From WHSO01 sp963732875 (GTDB taxonomy: Bacteria > Pseudomonadota > Alphaproteobacteria > SMXQ01): a stretch of 64,000 bases of DNA. The notes under the pieces are model-generated. The model was not told where the DNA came from, searched no databases, and was given only the letters and a program-made list of their open reading frames with translations. Made by a program: the position numbers and the translations under genes. Where the stretch lies: positions 1,178,001-1,242,000 of the forward strand of contig CAVTBD010000002.1 of assembly GCA_963732875.1 (NCBI GenBank), written 5' to 3'. Shown one piece after another: positions 1 to 8,369 of the stretch. Each line of letters opens with the position of its first letter. Position 1 is the stretch's first letter.

Positions 1-249
1 TACACCGGCTACTCCAACCCCGAGGTGGACAAGCTGCTGGATGCCATCGAGGTCGAGCTGGACAAGGAAAAGCGCAGGGTGCTGTGGGCGAAGCTGCAGA
101 AGATCTACGCCGAGGACCTGCCGGTGATCCCGCTGTTCTTCCGCGCCGATCCGTTTATCGTCCCCCACTGGCTCACCGGGATCGTGCCGACCGGGCACCA
201 GGACCCGACCACCTACTGGGTCGAGGACTGGGGCGTGCGCGGGCAGTAA
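1..249 (+). CDS. ABC transporter peptide/nickel-type substrate-binding protein, C-terminal fragment
   Basis: Only the last 82 codons lie in the window; the frame is open from base 1. The fragment reads YTGYSNPEVDKLLD and later AEDLPVIPLFFRADPF. This is the typical C-terminal region of family 5 extracytoplasmic solute-binding proteins (DppA/OppA), where a helix of the form NPEVDKLL is followed by a helix ending in DLPVIPLF. It would bind peptides or similar solutes in the periplasm for the transporter encoded just downstream (580-4479). The stop is TAA at 247-249. The ligand cannot be deduced from this fragment. Confidence 0.85.
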   Translation, partial: YTGYSNPEVDKLLDAIEVELDKEKRRVLWAKLQKIYAEDLPVIPLFFRADPFIVPHWLTGIVPTGHQDPTTYWVEDWGVRGQ

Positions 250-300
250 CCAAATCCGCCGTTCCCGTCCCGCCCGCGTCACGCTAGTCTTCGCCCAACC

Positions 301-317
301 AGCCGGACAATCCGGCT
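301..317 (+). other. small hairpin between binding protein and downstream gene
   Basis: AGCCGGA, loop CAA, TCCGGCT: a perfect 7-bp stem located 51 bases after the binding-protein stop and just before the AGGGAAGG ribosome-binding site of the next gene. There is no U-run, so it is not a classical terminator. It may stabilise the upstream mRNA end and so favour binding-protein expression over the ATPases, which is common in ABC operons (inference). Confidence 0.35.
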
Positions 318-335
318 TACGACAGGGAAGGCACC

Positions 336-557
336 ATGGATCAGCGACGCCGCCTCAGCGACAAGATCATCGAAGCCCATGCCCAGGCCTGTGACGAGGG
401 CAAGCTCGACGTGGCCGACACGCTCCTGCGCGCGCTCGAGGTCGATGCATCGGCGGTCGGCGGCCGCCCCGGTGCCGACAACCGCAAATCCACCGAGATG
501 CTGGAAGCGGCCTATCAGCGCCATGACCGGGCCAAGCACGCGGCCAAGACCCGTTGA
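336..557 (+). CDS. small conserved-looking hypothetical protein (73 aa)
   Basis: I do not recognise this protein. It starts at ATG 336 behind a good Shine-Dalgarno (AGGGAAGG) and ends at 557. It is hydrophilic and mostly helical by composition, rich in Arg, Lys, Asp and Ala, with no signal peptide or membrane segment. The N-terminal half resembles a short helical hairpin (DKIIEAHAQACDEGKL, then ADTLLRALEVD). It sits between the binding-protein gene and the ATPase genes of an ABC transporter, 22 bp before the next start, so it is probably co-transcribed. Nothing in the sequence links it to transport directly. Confidence 0.7.
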   Translation: MDQRRRLSDKIIEAHAQACDEGKLDVADTLLRALEVDASAVGGRPGADNRKSTEMLEAAYQRHDRAKHAAKTR

Positions 558-579
558 GTAACGCCTGCGGGACCCTGGC

Positions 580-1581
580 ATGAGCGCGGCGGAGGTAATC
601 GCCTCTCCACCGCCTGCGCTGACGGTATCGAACCTCTCGGTGCAGTTTCCCACCCGTGCGGGCATAGTCCGTGCCGTCGCCGGCGTAAGCTACCAAATCC
701 CCCGCGGCCGCACGCTTGGCATCGTCGGCGAATCGGGCTCGGGCAAGTCGATGACGGCGCTCGCCGTGCTCGGCCTGGTACCGCCGCCAGGCCGCATCAC
801 CACGGGCACGGTCCATGTCGGTGCGACCGAGGTGACCGGGCTCGACGAGAGCGCCCTCACCGGCATTCGCGGCGAGCGCGTTTCCATGGTGTTCCAGGAA
901 CCGATGACCGCGCTCAACCCGGTGCTGACCGTGGGCGGCCAGATCGCCGAAGCCTGGATACTGCACCGCAAGGGAACGAGGCAGGAAGCACGTGCAGCCG
1001 CGCTCGACATGCTCGCCCGCGTGCGCATTCCCGAGCCGGCACGGCGCTACAACTCTTATCCCCATCAGCTTTCGGGCGGCATGCGCCAGCGCGCGATGAT
1101 CGCCATGGCGCTCGCCTGCCGTCCCGAGGTGCTGATCGCCGACGAACCCACCACCGCGCTGGACGTCACCATCCAGGCCCAGATTCTGGAGCTGATGCTG
1201 GAGATGCAGGCGGAGCTCGGCATGGCGATTCAGTTCATCAGCCACAATCTCGGCGTGATCTCGGAGATCGCCGACGAGGTGGCGGTCATGTACGCGGGCC
1301 GGATCGTGGAGCAGGGTGCCACTCCGGTGATTCTTGCCGCGCCACGCCACCCCTACACGCGCGCCCTGATCGATACCGTGCCACGGATCGGCGCGCGGGC
1401 CCGGCGCCTGCCGGCGATCCGGGGCGCGGTGCCGGATCCCCTTGCCCTGCCGCCGGGCTGCCCGTTCTCCGACCGTTGCCCGCTCGCCGACGCCGCCTGC
1501 CGCGCGGCCGAACCGGCCCTGGTCGAGCTTGGCGACGGCCACCGCGTCGCCTGCTTCAAGGCCGAGGACCCACGCCCATGA
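580..1581 (+). CDS. peptide/nickel ABC transporter ATP-binding protein (DppD/OppD type)
   Basis: A 333-aa ATPase of the dipeptide/oligopeptide/nickel transporter class. Walker A is GESGSGKS at about residues 50-57. The ABC signature is LSGGMRQR, Walker B is VLIADEPTTALD, and the H-loop histidine is in ISHNLG. The C-terminal oligopeptide-transporter extension carries the cysteine motif GCPFSDRCPLADAAC, which in this family can hold an iron-sulfur cluster. It energises import on the cytoplasmic face with the partner ATPase that follows. Its TGA overlaps the next ATG (ATGA at 1578-1581), indicating translational coupling. Substrate unknown. Confidence 0.93.
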   Translation: MSAAEVIASPPPALTVSNLSVQFPTRAGIVRAVAGVSYQIPRGRTLGIVGESGSGKSMTALAVLGLVPPPGRITTGTVHVGATEVTGLDESALTGIRGERVSMVFQEPMTALNPVLTVGGQIAEAWILHRKGTRQEARAAALDMLARVRIPEPARRYNSYPHQLSGGMRQRAMIAMALACRPEVLIADEPTTALDVTIQAQILELMLEMQAELGMAIQFISHNLGVISEIADEVAVMYAGRIVEQGATPVILAAPRHPYTRALIDTVPRIGARARRLPAIRGAVPDPLALPPGCPFSDRCPLADAACRAAEPALVELGDGHRVACFKAEDPRP

Positions 1582-2579
1582 GCGACGAGACGCTGCTCGC
1601 GGTCGAAGGTCTCACCAAGCACTTCCCGCTCAAGGGCGGCCTGTTCAGCGGCAACGCCGGAAATGTGCATGCGGTTACCGATGTCAGCTTCACCCTCGCC
1701 GCCGGCCGCACGCTGGCGCTGGTGGGCGAGTCGGGCTGCGGCAAGACCACGGCGGCCCGCACCATCGCGCGTCTCTACCGGCCCGACGCGGGGCGGGTCG
1801 CATTCCGGGGCGAGGATCTCGCGCGCCTGTCGGGACGGGCCCTCAAGCGGGCCCGGCGCGCCATGCAGATGGTGTTCCAGGACCCGTTCGGATCGCTCAA
1901 CCCGCGCCTGCCGGTCGGCACCATCATTGCCGAGCCGCTCGTCATCCACGGCATCGGCAACCGCGCGCAACGCCGCGCCCGGGTCGCCGAGGTCATGGCC
2001 CAGGTCGGGCTGAACGCGCGCGATGTCGACCGCTATCCCCATGAGTTCTCGGGCGGTCAGCGCCAGCGCATCGCCATCGCCCGCGCTCTCGTGGTCGAGC
2101 CCGAGCTCGTCATCGCCGACGAGCCGCTGTCCGCCCTCGACGTCTCGATCCAGAGCCAGGTGCTCAACCTGATGAAAGACATCCAGGAACAGCGTAGCCT
2201 CGCCTTCCTGTTCATCACCCACGACCTCGCGGTCGTAGACTATTTCGCCGACGACGTGGCGGTCATGTATCTCGGCCATGTGGTAGAGATCGCCCCGCGC
2301 GCCGGCCTGTTCGCGGCACCGCGCCACCCCTATACCCGGGCGCTCATCGACGCGGTGCCGGTGCCGGGCGCGGGCAAGCGCGTGCCGGGGACGGTGGCTT
2401 CGGGCGACGTGCCGAGCCCGATCGACCCGCCGCCGGGATGTCCGTTCCATCCGCGCTGCCCGCGCGCCGTGGCCGCCTGCCGCGAAACCATGCCGCCGCT
2501 CGTACCGGCGGACGAGGCCGGTACGCACCGCATCGCCTGCCACAACCCCATTCCCGCGCCTGCCGGAGGCGCGCCGTGA
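1578..2579 (+). CDS. peptide/nickel ABC transporter ATP-binding protein (DppF/OppF type)
   Basis: The second ATPase of the transporter, 333 aa. Walker A GESGCGKT is at residues 50-57. The signature is FSGGQRQR, Walker B is LVIADEPLSALD, the H-loop is FITHDL, and the C-terminal cysteine motif is PPGCPFHPRCPRAVAAC. The frame is open further upstream, but the ATG at 1578 overlaps the preceding stop and begins the usual MSDETLLAVEGLTK-type start, so it is preferred. It pairs with the upstream ATPase as a heterodimer in the family model. Its stop overlaps the GTG start of the permease gene. Confidence 0.93.
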   Translation: MSDETLLAVEGLTKHFPLKGGLFSGNAGNVHAVTDVSFTLAAGRTLALVGESGCGKTTAARTIARLYRPDAGRVAFRGEDLARLSGRALKRARRAMQMVFQDPFGSLNPRLPVGTIIAEPLVIHGIGNRAQRRARVAEVMAQVGLNARDVDRYPHEFSGGQRQRIAIARALVVEPELVIADEPLSALDVSIQSQVLNLMKDIQEQRSLAFLFITHDLAVVDYFADDVAVMYLGHVVEIAPRAGLFAAPRHPYTRALIDAVPVPGAGKRVPGTVASGDVPSPIDPPPGCPFHPRCPRAVAACRETMPPLVPADEAGTHRIACHNPIPAPAGGAP

Positions 2580-3550
2580 GCCGGTTCGTCACCGCCCGCC
2601 TCGCCCAGTCCATCATCGTGCTGGTGCTGATGTCGCTGCTGGTCTACGCCCTGATCGGCCTGATGCCGGGCGACCCCATCGACCTGATGATCAATTCCAA
2701 CCCGCGGCTCACCCCCGCCGACGCCGCCCGCCTGCGCGCGGTCTACGGCCTCGATCAGCCGCTCATGGAGCGTTACCTGCACTGGGCGATCGCGGCGCTC
2801 CACGGCGATTTCGGCAACTCGCGGCTCTACGCCCGCCCCGTGCTCGAGGTGATGTGGCCGTTCCTGGTCAACACCATCAACCTGATGGGGCTGTCGTTCC
2901 TGCTGTCGGTCGGCATCGCCGTGCCGGCGGGCGTGTACGCGGCGCTCCACCAGAACCGACGCGTCGACCACGCGATCAACCTCCTATGCTTCGCGGGGAT
3001 ATCGATCCCGATCTTCTGGCTCGCGCTCATGCTGATCATCGTGTTCTCGGTGATATGGCCGGTACTGCCGGCCTCCGGCATCCGCTCGGTGGGCGGCGGC
3101 GGATTCCTCGATATCGTACGGCACCTGATCCTGCCGGTGACCGCCCTCACCGTATTCTCGATCGGCTCCTATACCCGTTTCGTGCGCGCAGCCATGATCG
3201 AGGTGATGCGCCAGGACTACATCCGCACCGCGTTCGCCAAGGGTGCGGCCAGGGGACGCGTCGTCTGGCGCCACGCGCTCCGCAACGCCATGATCCCGGT
3301 GGTCACCGTGGTCGCGCTGTCGTTCGGCACGCTGTTCTCGGGCGCCCTCATCACCGAGACCATGTTCGCCTATCCCGGCATGGGCAAGCTCATCTACGAT
3401 TCGATCATGGGCAACGACTACAACATGGCGCTGGTGACGCTCCTGTTCGCCACCGCCGTGACGCTCGCGGCCAACCTGCTCGCGGACATCGCCTATGCCT
3501 GGCTCGACCCGCGCATTTCCTATGGTGGTGGCACGGAGGGGAGGTCATGA
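2576..3550 (+). CDS. peptide/nickel ABC transporter permease (DppB/OppB type)
   Basis: A 324-aa inner-membrane permease. The first transmembrane segment (IIVLVLMSLLVYALIGL) is followed by the family motif LMPGDPIDLM. The cytoplasmic EAA loop appears as DYIRTAFAKGAARGRVVWRH. About six hydrophobic segments are visible. GTG at 2576 is chosen because it forms a GTGA overlap with the upstream stop and gives the normal VSRFVTARLAQS start; the upstream extension is an out-of-frame shadow of the ATPase gene. It forms the channel with the next gene product. Confidence 0.92.
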   Translation: MSRFVTARLAQSIIVLVLMSLLVYALIGLMPGDPIDLMINSNPRLTPADAARLRAVYGLDQPLMERYLHWAIAALHGDFGNSRLYARPVLEVMWPFLVNTINLMGLSFLLSVGIAVPAGVYAALHQNRRVDHAINLLCFAGISIPIFWLALMLIIVFSVIWPVLPASGIRSVGGGGFLDIVRHLILPVTALTVFSIGSYTRFVRAAMIEVMRQDYIRTAFAKGAARGRVVWRHALRNAMIPVVTVVALSFGTLFSGALITETMFAYPGMGKLIYDSIMGNDYNMALVTLLFATAVTLAANLLADIAYAWLDPRISYGGGTEGRS

Positions 3551-4479
3551 CGATGCCGGCGACGACCCTCGGCACGCCACAGGCCGGAAGCGGCATGCTC
3601 CGCCTGTTCACCCGGCGTTTCCTCGATCACCGCCTTGCCGTGGCCTCGGGGGTAACACTGGTGATCCTCGGGCTGCTCGCCGCGGGGACGCCCCTGGTGG
3701 AAGCGGCGCTCGGCACCCACGCCAACGTCGTCAATCTATCCGCCCGCTTCCTTGGCCCGTCCCTGGCCCATCCCCTCGGCACCGACGAGCTCGGCCGCGA
3801 CCTGCTGGCACGGCTTCTCTATGGCGGACGCGTGTCGCTGACGGTGGGGATCGCGGCGGCCTTGGCCTCGGCGGTTATCGGCACCGTGGTCGGGCTGCTG
3901 TCAGGCTACTACAACAGGCTCGACGCCGCCCTGATGCGCGTCACCGACGGCGTGATCGCCCTGCCGCTGCTGCCGCTCCTGATCGTGCTCGCCGCGGTCG
4001 ATCTGACCAAGCTCGGCCTGCCGGCATCGCTCGCCAAGGACGCCGACGTAAGCCTCTACCGCATGGTGCTGATCATCGCACTGGTGAGCTGGACCACGGT
4101 GGCGCGACTGGTGCGCGGCGCGGCACTGTCGGTGCGCGAGCGCGAGTTCGTGCTGGCCGCTTCCGCCGCCGGAGCAGGGCCGCTCCGCATCATGACGGTG
4201 CACATCCTGCCCAACGTGATCTCGCCGATCATCGTCGCCACCACGCTCTCGGTGGGCAACGTGATCCTGCTGGAATCGGTGCTGAGCTTCCTCGGGCTCG
4301 GCATCCAGCCGCCGATCGCAAGCTGGGGCAACATGCTGACGGGCGCGCAGGAGCTGATCTGGTCGGCGCCGCAGCTCGTGTTCTGGCCGGGCGCGCTGAT
4401 CTTCGTGACGGTGATCGCCTTCAACTTCCTCGGCGACGGCCTGCAGGACGCGCTCGACCCGCGCGCCATCTCCCGCTAG
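3547..4479 (+). CDS. peptide/nickel ABC transporter permease (DppC/OppC type)
   Basis: A 310-aa permease, last gene of the operon. It has a cytoplasmic N-terminus, a first membrane helix near residues 32-50, the OppC-type motif HPLGTDELGRDLLARLLYG, and an EAA loop (VLAASAAGAGPLRIMTVHILPN). The ATG at 3547 overlaps the upstream TGA; a second ATG two codons later is also possible. GGAGGGGAGG precedes it. The gene ends convergently with a universal stress protein gene, the two stops overlapping by four bases, so any shared terminator must lie inside coding sequence. Confidence 0.92.
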   Translation: MTMPATTLGTPQAGSGMLRLFTRRFLDHRLAVASGVTLVILGLLAAGTPLVEAALGTHANVVNLSARFLGPSLAHPLGTDELGRDLLARLLYGGRVSLTVGIAAALASAVIGTVVGLLSGYYNRLDAALMRVTDGVIALPLLPLLIVLAAVDLTKLGLPASLAKDADVSLYRMVLIIALVSWTTVARLVRGAALSVREREFVLAASAAGAGPLRIMTVHILPNVISPIIVATTLSVGNVILLESVLSFLGLGIQPPIASWGNMLTGAQELIWSAPQLVFWPGALIFVTVIAFNFLGDGLQDALDPRAISR

Positions 4480-5312
4480 CGCGAGAGATAGATCGGCACC
4501 GTCATGGTATCGAGGATGCGCCGTGTGACGCCGCCGAACACCAGCTCGCGCAGGCGAAACGAGCCGTAGGATCCCATCACCATGAAGTCGGCGTTGAAGG
4601 CGGCGATCTGACGGAGCAGCTCGTCGGCGACCTGGGTGCGGTCCGCGGTGACCTGCACTACCTCCCCGCTGATGCCGTGTCGCGCGAGATGGGTGGCGAT
4701 GTCAGCGCCAGGCAGCTCGCCGTGACCCATAATGCCGGGCTCAGGGTTGATGCTCAGGATGAGCACCTCCTTGGCAGCTTCCAGGATCGGCAGCGCGTCG
4801 TTGGCGGCGCGCGCCGCCGCGCGGCCCGCGTTCCAGGCCAGCAGCACGCGCTCGGAGTCGGTCTCGGGCAGCTTGGCGTGGGGCACCACGACGGCCGGCC
4901 GGCCCGCGTCGAGCACCACGTGGTCGGGCAGCTCAGGCGCGGCGCCGGCATCGAGCCGGTCCTTCATGCGCTGGCCCACCACCACGAGGTCGGAATAGCG
5001 TCCATGCAGCGTCACCATTTCCGGCACCGCGCCCTCGGCCTGGCGCCACTCGGCGGCGATGCCGGCAGCGGTGGTCTTGTGGTCGAAGATATTCTTGGCG
5101 GCGGCAGCCGATTCGCGCATGAACCTGTCATGAGCCTCGATCAGCTCGGGCCCGAGATCCGCCTCCGTATACTGGTGGATCGGCGCGATGGCGACGACGT
5201 ACAACACCGCCAGATGTGCGTCATGCTTCTGCGCCAGCCGAATCGCATAGTCGAGGCGGTCTGGCGCCGCCGGCGAGGAATCCATGTGGACGAGAATGTC
5301 TTTGAGGGCCAT
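4476..5312 (-). CDS. universal stress protein, two tandem UspA domains
   Basis: A 278-aa protein with two Usp folds. The first begins MALKDILVHMDSSPAAPDRL and covers about residues 1-150. The second ends with VMGSYGSFRLRELVFGGVT, matching the G-x2-G-x9-G ATP-binding motif of UspA-type proteins; the first domain lacks a clean copy. ATG 5312 is chosen because the Usp fold begins there. It faces away from the mannose-1-phosphate gene (178-bp divergent gap). A second tandem-Usp protein lies at 12293-13150. Role: stress adaptation by family; specifics unknown. Confidence 0.88.
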   Translation of the reverse strand: MALKDILVHMDSSPAAPDRLDYAIRLAQKHDAHLAVLYVVAIAPIHQYTEADLGPELIEAHDRFMRESAAAAKNIFDHKTTAAGIAAEWRQAEGAVPEMVTLHGRYSDLVVVGQRMKDRLDAGAAPELPDHVVLDAGRPAVVVPHAKLPETDSERVLLAWNAGRAAARAANDALPILEAAKEVLILSINPEPGIMGHGELPGADIATHLARHGISGEVVQVTADRTQVADELLRQIAAFNADFMVMGSYGSFRLRELVFGGVTRRILDTMTVPIYLSR

Positions 5313-5490
5313 GGCCTGCCTGATTTCTGGTTGTTGTTGCCCCAATCGCGACCGCAGGATAACCCCAAGCCGAGGCCCGGCGCCAGTGACACGTTGGTTT
5401 CCCTTGGCCACCGCTGGGAACCCCGGCACCCTTGTCCGGCCCTCGGATTTGCGCTAGCAAGGCCCGACACAACACGGGGAAACGGCTGCC

Positions 5491-6930
5491 ATGGCCGCAA
5501 TGGATACGTCGGAAGGCCGCATCTGGCCGGTGCTGCTCGCGGGAGGAACCGGGACCCGCCTGTGGCCCATGTCCCGCAGCCTGTTCCCGAAGCAGTTCAT
5601 GGCGCTGGTTTCCAACGAAACCATGCTGGCCGAGACCGCCGGACGCCTGGTTGGCGAGTTGTTCCTGCCCCCGATCGCCATCGTCAATGACGACCATCGC
5701 TTCATCGCCGGCGAGCAGTTGCGCAAAGCCGGCATCGTGCCCGACGCCATCGTGCTCGAGCCGGTCGGCCGTAACACGGCACCCGCGGCCGCCGTGGCCG
5801 CCCTGATGGTGGCCGAGCGCGACCCGGAAGGTGTTCTCCTGCTGTCGCCGGCCGATCACGTCATCGCCAGGCCGGACGCCTTCCTGCGCGCCGTCAAGAC
5901 GGCGCTGCCGGCGGCACGCAACGGCCACCTCGTTACCTTCGGCATCGTGCCGAAGCGGGCCGAGACGGGCTACGGCTATATCGAGCGCGGCGACGGCATG
6001 ACGGGAATGAAGGGCTGCTACGCGCTTTCCCGGTTCACCGAGAAGCCGGACGCGGAGACCGCCGAAATCTATCTCGCCTCCGGCCGGCACTTCTGGAACT
6101 CCGGCCTCTTCCTGATGAAGGCATCGGTCTATCTGGAGGAGCTCGAACGGGCCAGCCCGGCGGTGCTGTCGTCGGCGCGCGAGGCGCTTGCCAAGGCGGC
6201 GCGCGATCTCGACTTCATCCGGCTTGACGCAACCGCGCTCGGCTCCGCGCCCAACATCTCAATCGACTACGCGGTCATGGAGAAGACCGCAAAAGGTGTC
6301 GTCGTCCCCGCCGACATGGGCTGGTCCGACGTCGGATCGTGGACCGCCCTGTGGGAAATCAACCGCAAGGATGCCAAGGGCAACGTGCTGCGCGGCGACG
6401 TCATCGCGCGTGGCGTGACCGGCTCCTACATCCGCAGCGAAAAGCCGCTGGTGGCCGTGCTGGGGCTCGACGAGGTGGTGGTGGTCGCGACCGACGACGC
6501 GGTCCTGGTCGCCGCCAAGCATGCCGCCCAGGACGTCAAGACCGTGGTCGAGAAGCTCGCCCATGACGGCCGGTCCGAACCCAGCACCCATACCACTGTG
6601 TACCGCCCATGGGGCAGCTATCAGGTGATCGACCGGGCCGCCGGCTTCCTGGTCAAGCGCATCATCGTCAATACCGGCGGCCGGCTCAGTCTGCAGAAGC
6701 ACGCCAAGCGCGCCGAGCACTGGGTGGTAGTCTCCGGCACCGCCACGGTCACGCGCGACGGTGCCGGGATCGAGCTCAGCGCCAACCAGTCGATCGACAT
6801 TCCCATCGGCACGCCCCACCGGCTGGAAAATCGGGCAAACGAACCTCTTCATCTGATCGAGGTCCAGTCGGGCAGCTACCTCGGCGAGGACGACATCGTC
6901 CGCCTCGAGGACGTCTATGGCCGGGCCTGA
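5491..6930 (+). CDS. bifunctional mannose-1-phosphate guanylyltransferase / mannose-6-phosphate isomerase
   Basis: A 479-aa enzyme of the ManC/AlgA/CpsB type. The N-terminal nucleotidyltransferase domain shows LLAGGTGTRLWPMSR (the GTP/pyrophosphorylase signature) and FTEKP. The C-terminal cupin-type isomerase domain (about residues 370-479) shows RPWGSYQVID and SLQKHAKRAEHWVVVSGTA, the QxHxxRxEHW metal site. Together they convert fructose-6-P to mannose-6-P and mannose-1-P to GDP-mannose for exopolysaccharide or LPS. Length is normal (about 470-480). Its 3' end overlaps the start of the aminotransferase gene by 14 bases. No other polysaccharide gene is visible nearby. Confidence 0.93.
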   Translation: MAAMDTSEGRIWPVLLAGGTGTRLWPMSRSLFPKQFMALVSNETMLAETAGRLVGELFLPPIAIVNDDHRFIAGEQLRKAGIVPDAIVLEPVGRNTAPAAAVAALMVAERDPEGVLLLSPADHVIARPDAFLRAVKTALPAARNGHLVTFGIVPKRAETGYGYIERGDGMTGMKGCYALSRFTEKPDAETAEIYLASGRHFWNSGLFLMKASVYLEELERASPAVLSSAREALAKAARDLDFIRLDATALGSAPNISIDYAVMEKTAKGVVVPADMGWSDVGSWTALWEINRKDAKGNVLRGDVIARGVTGSYIRSEKPLVAVLGLDEVVVVATDDAVLVAAKHAAQDVKTVVEKLAHDGRSEPSTHTTVYRPWGSYQVIDRAAGFLVKRIIVNTGGRLSLQKHAKRAEHWVVVSGTATVTRDGAGIELSANQSIDIPIGTPHRLENRANEPLHLIEVQSGSYLGEDDIVRLEDVYGRA

Positions 6931-8314
6931 CCGGGGATCGGCTGCGCCTCCGCCCAATAGCCTCGGCGCGCGCGACCTGCGGGCGGTCCTCCATCCCTAC
7001 ACCAACCTGCGCACGCTTGAGCGGACGGGCCCGCTCGTCATTACCCGCGGCGAGGGCGTGCGCGTGTTCGACGACACCGGAAACGCCTACATCGAAGGCA
7101 TGGCAGGCCTGTGGTGCTGTTCGCTCGGCTTTTCCGAACGTCGCCTTGCCGACGCGGCGCGGCGCCAGATGGAGACGCTTCCGTTCTACCACCTGTTCGG
7201 TGGCAAGAGTCACACGGCGGCCATTGAGCTAGCCGAGCGCCTCATCGCCATGGCGCCAGCATCATTCGCGCGCGTGTTCTTCGCCAACTCGGGCTCGGAA
7301 GCGGTGGACAGCGCCGTCAAGCTCACCTGGTATGCCAACAACGCGCTGGGGCGGCCCGAGAAGAAGAAAATCATCGCGCGCCGGCGCAGCTATCACGGCG
7401 TCACCATCGCGGCGGCCTCGCTCACCAACCTGTCGGTCAACCAGACCGCATTCGACGTGCCGCTCTCGCCCATGCTGCAGACCGGCTGCCCGCATTTCTA
7501 CCGCGAGGGCAAGCCGGGTGAGAGCGAGGAGGCCTTCGCCCAGCGCCTCGCCGACGAGCTCGAGGCGTTGATCGCGCGCGAAGGGGCCGAGACCATCGCC
7601 GCCCTGATCGCCGAGCCGGTGATGGGCGCGGGCGGCGTCATCGTGCCGCCTGTGACCTACTTCGACCGCATCCAGCCGATCCTGAAGAAGCACGATATCT
7701 GGCTGATTGCCGACGAGGTGATCTGCGGCTTCGGGCGCACCGGCAACATGTTCGGGAGCGAGACGTTCAAGATCAGGCCGGACATGATGGTGCTGGCCAA
7801 GGCGTTGTCCGCCGGTTACGCGCCGATTTCCGCGCTCCTGGTGAGCGACGCCATCTATCAGGCGATCGCCGATGAGAGCGCCGCGATCGGCAGCTTCGGC
7901 CACGGCTTCACCTATTCCGCCCACCCTCTGCCAGCAGCAGTAGCGCTCGAAACCCTCCGGATCTACGAGGAACGCGGCATCCTCGCCCAAGTGCAGGCCG
8001 TGATGCCGCGCTTCCAGGCCCGGCTCCGCGCCTTTGCCGAACACCCCCTGGTAGGCGAGGCACGCGGCATCGGCCTGATCGGCGCGGTCGAGCTGGTGGC
8101 CGACAAGGCGACACGGCGGCCGTTCCCGCCCACCGCCGGGGCCGGTGCCGCCGTGGCCCAGGCCTCCCAGGCGCAGGGGCTGATCCACCGCGCCATGGGG
8201 GATTCGCTTGCCTTCTCCCCGCCGCTGGTCATCACCGAGGCCGAGATCGACGAGATGTTCGACCGCTTCGCCCGGGCGCTCGATGCCGCCGCCCCCGGGA
8301 TCGCCGCGGCCTGA
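6917..8314 (+). CDS. class III (omega-amino acid/putrescine type) aminotransferase
   Basis: A 465-aa PLP-dependent fold-type I transaminase. Visible motifs are FFANSGSEAVDSAVKL (phosphate-binding loop), LIADEVICGFGRTGNMFG (the Asp contacting the PLP nitrogen), and MVLAKALSAGYAPISA, where the lysine should form the Schiff base. The length and an RRRSYHGVTIAAASLT segment fit the putrescine-pyruvate/omega-amino acid-pyruvate group rather than ornithine or acetylornithine transaminases. The start overlaps the upstream stop, suggesting coupling. The amino donor cannot be assigned from sequence alone. Confidence 0.9.
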   Translation: MAGPDRGSAAPPPNSLGARDLRAVLHPYTNLRTLERTGPLVITRGEGVRVFDDTGNAYIEGMAGLWCCSLGFSERRLADAARRQMETLPFYHLFGGKSHTAAIELAERLIAMAPASFARVFFANSGSEAVDSAVKLTWYANNALGRPEKKKIIARRRSYHGVTIAAASLTNLSVNQTAFDVPLSPMLQTGCPHFYREGKPGESEEAFAQRLADELEALIAREGAETIAALIAEPVMGAGGVIVPPVTYFDRIQPILKKHDIWLIADEVICGFGRTGNMFGSETFKIRPDMMVLAKALSAGYAPISALLVSDAIYQAIADESAAIGSFGHGFTYSAHPLPAAVALETLRIYEERGILAQVQAVMPRFQARLRAFAEHPLVGEARGIGLIGAVELVADKATRRPFPPTAGAGAAVAQASQAQGLIHRAMGDSLAFSPPLVITEAEIDEMFDRFARALDAAAPGIAAA

Positions 8315-8369
8315 GCACCGGAATCCGCCGGGTGGCGGGAGTTCGCCGGCCTGTGATAGATTTGAGACC